A stretch of 5,901 nt of DNA from Burkholderiales bacterium (GTDB lineage Bacteria > Pseudomonadota > Gammaproteobacteria > Burkholderiales > Burkholderiaceae_C). Positions 1 to 5,901 of the stretch are shown in pieces (position 1 is the stretch's first letter; each line of letters opens with the position of its first letter). The notes beneath the pieces were generated by a model. It made no database searches, was not told the DNA's origin, and worked only from the letters and a program-made list of their open reading frames with translations. Both the position numbers and the translations under genes were made by a program. The stretch is taken from assembly GCA_025352345.1 (NCBI GenBank), contig JANXTP010000297.1, positions 1 to 5,901 on the forward strand, read 5' to 3'.

Positions 1-1
1 G

Positions 2-358
2 GGCGCGGCGATCCAGGCGGTTGATGCCGACGCCGAAGCCTGCGGCCATGACGCGCCCGCGTACTACATGATCAACTGCGCGCACCCCACGCACTTCGAA
101 TCGGTCGTGTCACACGCCGGCACATGGCGCGAGCGGATACAAGGCCTGCGCGCCAACGCCTCAACGCGAAGTCATGCCGAACTGGACGCAATGACCGAGC
201 TCGACAGCGGCAACCCGCATGACCTTGCCGACCGCTACCGGCGACTGCGCACGCCGCTGTCTCGCTTGAATGTGTTGGGCGGCTGCTGCGGGACGGACCA
301 TCGGCACGTTGCAGCCATATGCGAGGCGTGGTCAATTTCTCGACAGAGCACATGCTGA
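2..358 (+). CDS. Homocysteine S-methyltransferase family protein, C-terminal part (5' end outside the window)
   Basis: The frame is open from base 2 and ends at TGA 356-358, giving the last 118 residues of a protein whose family is usually about 300 residues. Enzymes of this family transfer a methyl group from a donor such as S-methylmethionine or a betaine to homocysteine, making methionine in the cytoplasm, using a zinc held by three cysteines. All three expected ligands are visible: the Cys in YMINCAHPTHF (codon 77-79) and the Cys pair in LGGCCGTDHRH (codons 284-289). The catalytic end therefore looks intact, and the protein ends about 23 residues after the Cys pair, normal for the family. 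The ATG at 68-70 is an internal Met, because the similarity continues upstream of it. The methyl donor cannot be told from this fragment; MmuM-like is one option. It is transcribed towards the ABC transporter operon, so it is not part of it. Confidence 0.9.
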   Translation, partial: GAAIQAVDADAEACGHDAPAYYMINCAHPTHFESVVSHAGTWRERIQGLRANASTRSHAELDAMTELDSGNPHDLADRYRRLRTPLSRLNVLGGCCGTDHRHVAAICEAWSISRQSTC

Positions 359-403
359 GGACTTCAAGCGCCGGACACCAGGGCTACCGAGTGCGCGCCA
401 ACC
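359..403. other. Short intergenic gap between convergent genes
   Basis: Only 45 bp separate the stop of the methyltransferase gene (+) from the stop of the last transporter gene (-). I see no convincing GC stem followed by a T-run for either strand inside this gap. Each transcript therefore probably runs into the other gene's 3' end before stopping, or ends by Rho. Confidence 0.7.
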
Positions 404-1414
404 TCAGGGCAAGCGCCCTTCTTCTGCCGCATGGCAAGCCACCTTCACACCGCTTATCGTTAGCAGCGCTGGCCGCTCGACGCGGCAGCGTTCGTTCGCG
501 TGCGGGCAGCGCGGATGGAAGCTGCAACCAGTGGGCGGCTGCAGCGGGTTGGGCAGGTCGCCTTGCACGGGCTGGCGCACGCGGCCGCTCATCGCCACAT
601 CGGGGATCGCATCGAGCAGCATCCGGGTGTACGGGTGCATCGGTCGCGCGAACAGCGTGTGGCGGTCGGTCAGTTCGACGATGCGGCCCAGCACCATCAC
701 GCCGACCTGATCGGCAACGTGGCGCACCACCGCGAGGTTGTGCGAGATGAACAGATAAGTCAGGCCGTGGCGTTGCTGCAGGTCTTGCATCAGGTTCAGC
801 ACCTGGGCCTGCACCGACACATCGAGCGCCGAGGTCGGCTCGTCACACACCAGAAACTCGGGGTTCGATGCCAGCGCGCGCGCGATCGAGATGCGCTGCC
901 GCTGGCCGCCGGAGAACTGGTGCGACAGCTTGGCGGCATCACTCGCTGACAGGCCGACCGAGGCCAGCAGTTCGTCCACCCGCTCTCGCACTGCGGCACG
1001 GCTTGGCAGCAAGCTGTGCTCGACCAGCGGTTCGGCCACGATGTCGGCCACGCGCCAGCGCGGGTTCAGGCTCGCGTACGGATCCTGGAAGATCATCTGC
1101 AAACGCCTGCGCAGTGCACCAGCCTGCCCCGAGGCGAAGGCCTGCGTCATGTCGATGCCATCCAGCCACAGGTGGCCGGCGGTCGGTGCCAGCAAGCCGA
1201 CCAGCAGGCGCGCCACGGTGCTCTTGCCGCAGCCCGATTCGCCGACCAGGCCCAGCGTCTGGCCACGGGGAATCGTGAAGTTGACGCCATCGACCGCGTG
1301 CACGAACTGCGGCGCGCGGCGCTCGATCACGCGGGCGAGCCACGGCGCCGGCACATCGAAGGTCTTGCTCAGGTCACTCACCTCGACCAGCGGTGAATCC
1401 ATCGCCGGCGTCAT
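404..1414 (-). CDS. Peptide-type ABC importer ATP-binding protein (DppF/OppF-like)
   Basis: This 336-residue cytoplasmic ATPase is one of the two nucleotide-binding subunits that drive the importer. All ABC motifs are present: Walker A GESGCGKS (58-65), Q-loop Gln110 in IFQDP, signature FSGGQ (167-171), Walker B ending in Asp191 with catalytic Glu192, D-loop SALD (195-198) and switch His225. The C-terminal oligopeptide-transporter extension follows, with HPYT (260-263), GDLPNP (285-290) and a four-Cys motif (Cys297, 303, 310, 327). Order and features fit the DppF/OppF slot. The ATG overlaps the stop of the upstream ATPase gene as ATGA, which implies translational coupling; a purine-rich GAGGTGGGGG lies upstream. 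An in-frame ATG at codon 5 is a less likely start. It is the last gene of the operon. Substrate is not determined by this subunit; a glutathione, nickel or opine system would look similar. Confidence 0.95.
   Translation of the reverse strand: MTPAMDSPLVEVSDLSKTFDVPAPWLARVIERRAPQFVHAVDGVNFTIPRGQTLGLVGESGCGKSTVARLLVGLLAPTAGHLWLDGIDMTQAFASGQAGALRRRLQMIFQDPYASLNPRWRVADIVAEPLVEHSLLPSRAAVRERVDELLASVGLSASDAAKLSHQFSGGQRQRISIARALASNPEFLVCDEPTSALDVSVQAQVLNLMQDLQQRHGLTYLFISHNLAVVRHVADQVGVMVLGRIVELTDRHTLFARPMHPYTRMLLDAIPDVAMSGRVRQPVQGDLPNPLQPPTGCSFHPRCPHANERCRVERPALLTISGVKVACHAAEEGRLP
406..425 (+). terminator. Weak candidate terminator hairpin for the methyltransferase gene
   Basis: AGGGC at 406-410 pairs with GCCCT at 415-419 around a 4-base loop, and is followed on the + strand by a pyrimidine-rich stretch (TCTTCT). 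This could be a small intrinsic terminator for the + strand gene. However, the stem is only 5 bp, the tail is interrupted by C, and the element lies within the last codons of the convergent ATPase gene, so chance is a serious alternative. There is no T-run on the minus-strand side. Confidence 0.2.
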
Positions 1415-2385
1415 CGCGGCGCCCCCACCTCATGCAACCAGCAGGCCGCGCGGCTGGTGCCGACGGGCATCAGCTCCGGCCGTTCGCTGCGGCAGCGCGC
1501 CCAGGCCTGCGGGCAGCGCGGATGGAAGGCGCAGCCTTCGGGGATCTCACCCAGGCGAGGCATTGCGCCATCGATCTGCAGCAGCCTTTCACGCTCGCCG
1601 CTCATGGCCGGGATCGCGCCCATCAACCCGACGGTGTACGGATGCGCCGGCGCATGAATCACCTCGCGCACCGGCCCGATCTCGACGATGCGGCCGGCGT
1701 ACATCACCGCGACGCGGTCGCAGGCTTCGGCGATCACGCCCATGTCGTGGGTGACCAGCATCACCGCAGCGCCTTTGTCGCGGCACAGCCGCTTCAGCAG
1801 CGCGATCACCTGCGCCTGTACCGACACATCGAGCGCGGTGGTCGGCTCGTCGGCGATCAGCAGGCGCGGCCCGGCAGCGAGCGCCAGCGCGATGACGACC
1901 CGCTGCCGCATGCCGCCCGAGAACTGGTGCGGGTACTGCCCCAGCCGCTGCGCCGCGCCGCTGATGCCGGTTTCTTCGAGCAGGCTCACCGCGCGGGCCA
2001 GCGCCTCGGCCTCGCTCAGCGGCAGGTGGGTGCGGATCGTTTCGACCAGCTGCTGGCCGATCGTCAGCAGCGGGTTCAGCGCCGTCATCGGGTCCTGGAA
2101 GATGCTGCCGATCTGCCGGCCGCGCAGGCGGCGCATCGCATCGTCCGACAGCGTGTCGATGCGCTCGCCGTCGTAGACGATGCGGCCACCGCTGATGCGG
2201 CCCGGCGGCTGCAGCAAGCCGATGATGGCCGCGCCGGTCAGCGACTTGCCCGCACCGGATTCGCCGACGATGCCCAGCACCTCGCCCGGCGCGATGCCGA
2301 ACGACACATCCGACAGCGCGCGCAGGCTGCCGTGGCGCGTGGTGAATTCCACGCAGAGCCGATCGACTTCGAGCAAGTCGTTCAT
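1411..2385 (-). CDS. Peptide-type ABC importer ATP-binding protein (DppD/OppD-like)
   Basis: This 324-residue cytoplasmic ATPase is the second, non-identical nucleotide-binding subunit, expected to pair with the downstream ATPase. Visible motifs are Walker A GESGAGKS (41-48), Q-loop Gln97 in IFQDP, signature FSGGM (155-159), Walker B ending Asp179 with catalytic Glu180, D-loop TALD (183-186) and His213. The signature has Met where the consensus has Gln, which is usual for DppD/OppD proteins and not a defect. The C-terminal extension has HPYT (248-251) and four cysteines (Cys285, 291, 298, 315). This type of tail binds an iron-sulphur cluster in some studied Opp/Dpp ATPases. Its ATG lies 1 nt after the stop of the permease gene (TGAGATG), without a strong Shine-Dalgarno, and its own TGA overlaps the next ATG by 4 nt. 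Both contacts favour translation by coupling. Confidence 0.95.
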   Translation of the reverse strand: MNDLLEVDRLCVEFTTRHGSLRALSDVSFGIAPGEVLGIVGESGAGKSLTGAAIIGLLQPPGRISGGRIVYDGERIDTLSDDAMRRLRGRQIGSIFQDPMTALNPLLTIGQQLVETIRTHLPLSEAEALARAVSLLEETGISGAAQRLGQYPHQFSGGMRQRVVIALALAAGPRLLIADEPTTALDVSVQAQVIALLKRLCRDKGAAVMLVTHDMGVIAEACDRVAVMYAGRIVEIGPVREVIHAPAHPYTVGLMGAIPAMSGERERLLQIDGAMPRLGEIPEGCAFHPRCPQAWARCRSERPELMPVGTSRAACWLHEVGAPR

Positions 2386-2386
2386 C

Positions 2387-3316
2387 TCAGCGCGAACCCG
2401 GATTCAACGCATCCCGCAGCCAGTCGCCCAGCAGGTTCACGCTGAGCGCGATCAGCACCAGCATCGCGCCGGGGAACATGGTGATCCACCACTCGCCGGA
2501 GAACAGAAAGTCGTTGCCAACGCGGATCAGCGTGCCGAGCGAGGGCGAGGTCGGCGGCACGCCCACACCGAGGAAGGACAAGGTGGCTTCGATCACGATG
2601 GCGCTCGCCACCTGCAAGGTCGCCAGCACCATCACCGGCCCCATCACGTTCGGCAGCACATGGCGCCGCATGATGCGCAGCGGTGCCACGCCAATCACGC
2701 GGGCGGCCTGCACGTACTCTTTCTGCCGCTCGACCATCGCGCTGCCGCGCACGGTGCGCGCATACGGCACCCAGCCGGTCAGCGAAATCGCCAGGATCAG
2801 CACCGCATAGGCCAGCGCGTCGTGCGACTGTGGGAACAGCGCACGGCCGATGCCATCGATCAGCAGCGCCACCAGGATCGCCGGGAACGAGAGCATCACG
2901 TCGCACACCCGCATGATGAAGCCGTCGGTCTTGCCGCCCACATAGCCCGACAACAGGCCGAGTGCGACGCCCACCAGCATCGACACGATGACCGACGCGA
3001 AGCCGACCAGCAGCGAGATGCGCGCGCCATACATCAGCGCCGACAAGATGTCGCGGCCCTGGTCGTCGGTGCCCAGCAGGTAGGTGGCGCGGCCTTCGGA
3101 AAGCCAGGCCGGTGGCAGCCGCGAATCGGCGAGTTCGAGCGTGGCGAGGTCGAACGGGTGGTGCGGCGCCAGCACATTGGCGAAGGTCGCGCTGATGATG
3201 CAGCCGAGCGCGATGGCGGCCGCCGCCATCGCGGTGGGCGAATGGGTGAAGCTGTGCCACACGTCACCCGCAAAGAAGCGGCGCAGCACGCCCGGTGATG
3301 AGGCAGCCTGGCTCAC
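2387..3316 (-). CDS. Peptide-type ABC importer permease (DppC/OppC-like)
   Basis: This 309-residue inner-membrane protein forms half of the translocation channel with the DppB-like permease. A cytoplasmic N-terminus and first membrane helix (about 28-50) form the OppC N-terminal region. The motif LGTDDQGRDILS (81-92) at the start of the permease domain is typical of DppC/OppC. Further hydrophobic segments lie near 99-122, 134-152, 167-187, 228-247 and 279-300. The cytoplasmic EAA coupling loop that contacts the ATPase is at about 200-223 (EYVQAARVIGV, ending LPN). The start is GTG at 3314-3316, 7 nt after the stop of the binding-protein gene, with only a weak purine-rich stretch (GAAGTGAG) ahead of it. 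Translation therefore probably depends on ribosomes leaving the upstream gene. Length and motifs are normal, with no sign of damage. Confidence 0.95.
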   Translation of the reverse strand: MSQAASSPGVLRRFFAGDVWHSFTHSPTAMAAAAIALGCIISATFANVLAPHHPFDLATLELADSRLPPAWLSEGRATYLLGTDDQGRDILSALMYGARISLLVGFASVIVSMLVGVALGLLSGYVGGKTDGFIMRVCDVMLSFPAILVALLIDGIGRALFPQSHDALAYAVLILAISLTGWVPYARTVRGSAMVERQKEYVQAARVIGVAPLRIMRRHVLPNVMGPVMVLATLQVASAIVIEATLSFLGVGVPPTSPSLGTLIRVGNDFLFSGEWWITMFPGAMLVLIALSVNLLGDWLRDALNPGSR

Positions 3317-3323
3317 GTCACGC

Positions 3324-4907
3324 TCACTTCACCACCACCCACTTGAACGGCATCATGTTGTCGGGGGGCTGCGCCAGCGCGATGTTTTTCTTCATGCCCC
3401 AGGCCAGCGCCTGCTGGTGCAGCGGGATGTGGCCAATGTCTTTCGCATGCAGCTCCAGCGCCTCGCGGATCAGCGCATTGCGTCGCGTGGGGTCGGTTTC
3501 GCTTTGCACCGCGGTGGTCAGTGCGTCCACGCGGGCATTGCTGTAGGCGCCCAGGTTGAACTGGCCCTGTCCCTGTTTGTTCGGCGTGGCGAGCACCGCG
3601 CTCAGCACATCGTGGGCGTCGTAGGTGCCGGGTGTCCAGCCTAGCAAATAAAAGCTGGTCTGGCGACGCAGAATTTTCGGGAAGTAGGTGACCTTGGCTT
3701 CGGCTTGCAGCGCAATGCGCACGCCGATGCGCGCCAAGTTTGCCGCCACCGCCTGGCAAATCTTGGCGTCGTTCACATAGCGGTCGTTCGGGCAGTTCAT
3801 GCCCACTTCGAAGCCTGAGGCATAGCCCGCCTCGGCCATCAAGCGCTTGGCGGCAGCCAGGTTGTAGGGCAGGCGCCGATCCAGGTCAGCCGGATAGCCG
3901 TTGACGCCCGGGCCCAGCATCAAGGCGGCGGGCGTGGCGGCACCGCGCATCACCCGGCTGCGAATCGCCTCGATGTCGATTGCCTGATAAAACGCCTGGC
4001 GCACGCGGCGGTCTTTGAAGGGGTTGCGGCCTTTCACGTCGGCATACAGCAACTCGTCGCGCTGCTGGTCCATGCCGAGAAAGATCGTGCGCAGCTCCGG
4101 GCCTTGCAGCACCTTCAGCGCGGGGTTGGCTTTCAGTCGGTCGATGTCCTGCAGCGGCACCGGTTCCATCAGATCGATCTCGCCACTCAGCAGCGCGGCC
4201 ACACGGGTGGCATCGTTGGCTATCGGCGTGAACACCACCTCGGTCACGTTGGTGGCGAGCGGTGCCCAGTAGCCTGCGTAGCGGGTGAGCACGGTGCGTG
4301 TGCCGGGCTGGCGCTCCTTCAACTGGAACGGGCCGGTGCCGTTGGCCTTGAAGGTGGCCGCGTTCTCGGTGCCCTTGCGGCGATCGACCGGCCGTGTCGC
4401 CTGGTTCGCCTCGCACCAGGTGCGGCTCATGATGTAAAGGTTCGAGATCACGTCAGGCAGGATCGGGAACGGAGCGTTCGTTTCAATCTCGATCGCGTCG
4501 TCACCGTTCATGCCTGCCACTGCCCGCACCGTCTTGATGGCAGCCGTGTAACTGCGCATGTCCGAGCCCTCGCCGGCCGCACGCTGGAAGCTGAACACCA
4601 CGTCGGCGGCGGTCAGCGGCGTGCCGTCATGAAACCGCACACCGCGCCGCAGCTCGAAGCGCCAGACCGTGGGCGACGTGACCGACCAGCGGGTCGCGAG
4701 CGCGGGCGTCAACGCGAGCTTCTGATCGCGGCCGACCAGCGGCTCGTAGACATTGCCGAGCAGCGAGAGCTGCAGCGCCTCGTTGAGCGCATGCGGGTCC
4801 ATCGCCTGGGCATCGCCCTGGTTGGCCACACGCAGCGTGACCGCCTGCACTGCGCTGGCCGCCAATGCCATCAGCACCGCGGCGACACGCCACAGCTCAA
4901 GCCGCAT
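3324..4907 (-). CDS. Periplasmic substrate-binding protein, SBP family 5 (DppA/OppA superfamily)
   Basis: This 527-residue protein captures the transported solute in the periplasm and delivers it to the two permeases. Residues 1-22 form a Sec signal peptide: Arg near the start, a hydrophobic core (about 8-18) and a likely cleavage after AVQA. There is no lipobox Cys, so it should be soluble. Family 5 landmarks include LRRGVRFHDGTPLTAADVVFSF-like sequence (86-107), NGTGPFQL (189-196), NPFKDRRVRQAFYQAID (295-311) and a C-terminal GWTPGTYDAHD segment (423-433) near the usual ligand pocket. I chose ATG 4907 because AAAGGG lies 6 nt upstream and it gives a clean signal peptide; a GTG at 4925 would add six residues. 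The gene overlaps the upstream permease stop by 11 nt. Cys372 and Cys384 could form a disulphide (inference). The ligand is unknown: a peptide is most likely, but other family 5 ligands are possible. Confidence 0.93.
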   Translation of the reverse strand: MRLELWRVAAVLMALAASAVQAVTLRVANQGDAQAMDPHALNEALQLSLLGNVYEPLVGRDQKLALTPALATRWSVTSPTVWRFELRRGVRFHDGTPLTAADVVFSFQRAAGEGSDMRSYTAAIKTVRAVAGMNGDDAIEIETNAPFPILPDVISNLYIMSRTWCEANQATRPVDRRKGTENAATFKANGTGPFQLKERQPGTRTVLTRYAGYWAPLATNVTEVVFTPIANDATRVAALLSGEIDLMEPVPLQDIDRLKANPALKVLQGPELRTIFLGMDQQRDELLYADVKGRNPFKDRRVRQAFYQAIDIEAIRSRVMRGAATPAALMLGPGVNGYPADLDRRLPYNLAAAKRLMAEAGYASGFEVGMNCPNDRYVNDAKICQAVAANLARIGVRIALQAEAKVTYFPKILRRQTSFYLLGWTPGTYDAHDVLSAVLATPNKQGQGQFNLGAYSNARVDALTTAVQSETDPTRRNALIREALELHAKDIGHIPLHQQALAWGMKKNIALAQPPDNMMPFKWVVVK

Positions 4908-5880
4908 CGACCGCCCTTTCAACACGCAGGCGCGGATCGACTGCGAAGTACAGCAGGTCCACCGCGAGGTTGATCACGACGAAGATCAGCGCGATCAGGC
5001 ACAGGTAGGCCGCCATCACCGGGATGTCGGCGAACTGCACCGCCTGGATGAACAGCAGCCCCATGCCGGGCCACTGGAATACCGTCTCGGTGATGATGGC
5101 AAAAGCGATCAGCGAGCCGAGCTGCAGCCCGGTGATGGTGATGACCGGCACCAGCGTGTTCTTCAACGCATGGCCGAAATGGATCGCCCGGTTCGAGAGG
5201 CCACGCGCCCGCGCGAAGCGGATGTAGTCGGTGCGCAGCACCTCGATCATCTCGGCGCGCACCAGCCGCATGATCAAGGTCAGCTGAAAGACCGCCAGCG
5301 TCACCGCGGGCAGGATGAGGTGCCGCCACCCATCAGCCGTCAGCAGCCCGGTGCTCCAGGCGCCGAGCTGCACCACCTCGCCGCGGCCGAAGCTCGGCAG
5401 CCAGTTCAGCGTGACCGAGAACACACCGATCAAGCCGATGCCGATCAGGAAGGTGGGCAGCGACACACCAATGAGCGACACGGCCATCAGCAGCTGCGCG
5501 TCCCAGTGGCCACGCCGCAGCGCCGCGTACACACCGAGCGGAATGCCCAGCGCCAGCGCCAGCACCGCAGCGATCAACGAGAGCTCGAGCGTGGCCGGCA
5601 GCCGCTCGGCGATCAGCGCCGAGACCTGGCGGCTCTGGCGCAGGCTGAGGCCGAATTCACCCTGCACCGCATGCCCGACGAAGCCGATGAACTGGGCGGG
5701 GACGCTGCGGTCGAGCCCCAGGTCAGCACGCAGCTGCGCTCGCTGCTGCGGCGTGGCGTCCTGGCCGAGCAGGTTGGTCACCGGGTCGCCGACGAACTGG
5801 AACAGTGCGAACGAGACCAGCACCACCGTCAGCATCACCAGCACCGCCTGCGCCAGGCGCCGAACCACGAAGACCCCCAT
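4897..5880 (-). CDS. Peptide-type ABC importer permease (DppB/OppB-like)
   Basis: This 327-residue inner-membrane protein is the other half of the translocation channel. The N-terminus VFVVRRLAQAVLVMLTVVLVSF is the standard opening of DppB/OppB permeases: an Arg-Arg pair, then a first helix (about 10-31). A periplasmic region follows, with LGLDRSVPAQF (54-64) and GEFGLSL (74-80). More helices lie near 98-121, 133-158, 188-206, 246-268 and 290-312. The EAA coupling loop is at about 218-246 (DYIRFARARGLSNRAI, ending LVPV). FQWPGMG (268-274) and the C-terminal VDPRLR (314-319) are family hallmarks. The ATG at 5880 gives the expected length, but no good Shine-Dalgarno precedes it, and the frame stays open for the 21 bases to the window edge. 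A slightly upstream start therefore cannot be excluded. It is the first transporter gene in the window; the promoter, and possibly more genes, lie outside. Confidence 0.94.
   Translation of the reverse strand: MGVFVVRRLAQAVLVMLTVVLVSFALFQFVGDPVTNLLGQDATPQQRAQLRADLGLDRSVPAQFIGFVGHAVQGEFGLSLRQSRQVSALIAERLPATLELSLIAAVLALALGIPLGVYAALRRGHWDAQLLMAVSLIGVSLPTFLIGIGLIGVFSVTLNWLPSFGRGEVVQLGAWSTGLLTADGWRHLILPAVTLAVFQLTLIMRLVRAEMIEVLRTDYIRFARARGLSNRAIHFGHALKNTLVPVITITGLQLGSLIAFAIITETVFQWPGMGLLFIQAVQFADIPVMAAYLCLIALIFVVINLAVDLLYFAVDPRLRVERAVDAA
4914..4919 (-). promoter_or_regulatory. Ribosome binding site of the binding-protein gene
   Basis: On the minus strand AAAGGG lies 6 nt before the ATG at 4907 and within the last codons of the DppB-like gene. 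It is the clearest Shine-Dalgarno-like site among the operon's internal junctions and is the main reason for preferring the ATG at 4907 over the GTG at 4925. A dedicated site here fits the need for more binding protein than permease. Confidence 0.6.
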
Positions 5881-5901
5881 GGGCTGACCGCTGCGCGCCC
5901 G

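Noticed and set aside
155..159. Met in place of Gln in the ABC signature of the DppD-like ATPase (these coordinates are protein residues, about bases 1909-1923 on the minus strand)
   Set aside because: FSGGM is the normal form in DppD/OppD proteins, so it is not evidence of a degenerate ATP site.
270..750. Overlapping + strand frames running from the methyltransferase end into the ATPase gene
   Set aside because: They start inside the conserved GGCCG region in another frame or cover the ATPase tail antisense, with no family features. Not believable as a separate gene.
891..2445. Long + strand open frames (891-1754, 1393-2445) opposite the two ATPase genes
   Set aside because: They read antisense to strongly conserved ATPase genes, show no recognisable domain, and are rich in Arg, Ala, His and Gln as expected for antisense reading of GC-rich DNA.
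2180..3298. A 372-codon + strand open frame opposite the DppC-like gene
   Set aside because: Low-complexity composition (His, Gln, Arg, Ala) and full overlap with a well-supported permease gene; a compositional shadow.
3640..3690. Short A/T-richer patch with codons such as TTT, TAT, TTG and CTA inside the binding-protein gene
   Set aside because: The reading frame and protein pattern (SFYLLGW) continue normally on both sides, so it is local codon variation and not an insertion or promoter I can support.
4104..4973. A 289-codon + strand open frame opposite the binding-protein gene
   Set aside because: No recognised motifs and fully antisense to a gene with a signal peptide and family landmarks; typical of GC-rich DNA.

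Overview
The window is GC-rich DNA with almost no intergenic space. Codon choice is strongly biased to G or C at third positions. Together with the protein families present, this suggests a Gram-negative proteobacterium, most likely a betaproteobacterium of the Burkholderiales. That placement is inference from composition and protein style, not a database match.

Layout: bases 2-358 (+ strand) hold the 3' end of a homocysteine S-methyltransferase family gene whose start lies outside the window. It converges on a five-gene minus-strand operon that fills the rest (404-5880), leaving a gap of only 45 bp. Read in transcription order, the operon encodes a DppB/OppB-type permease (4897-5880), a family 5 periplasmic substrate-binding protein (3324-4907), a DppC/OppC-type permease (2387-3316), a DppD/OppD-type ATPase (1411-2385) and a DppF/OppF-type ATPase (404-1414).

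Together these are all the parts of one peptide/nickel-family ABC importer. The binding protein captures solute in the periplasm, the two different permeases form the membrane channel, and the two different ATPases power transport from the cytoplasm. The genes abut or overlap at every junction (11 nt overlap, 7 nt gap, 1 nt gap, 4 nt overlap), so co-transcription and coupled translation are very likely. The substrate cannot be fixed from the sequence: di- or oligopeptides are the default, but this family also carries nickel, glutathione, opines and other small solutes.

I see no mobile element, CRISPR array, RNA gene or defence system, and no sign of a new biological system. The points worth a second look are modest: the binding-protein gene sits between the two permease genes, both ATPases carry an identically spaced four-cysteine C-terminal motif, and the convergent junction is very tight.
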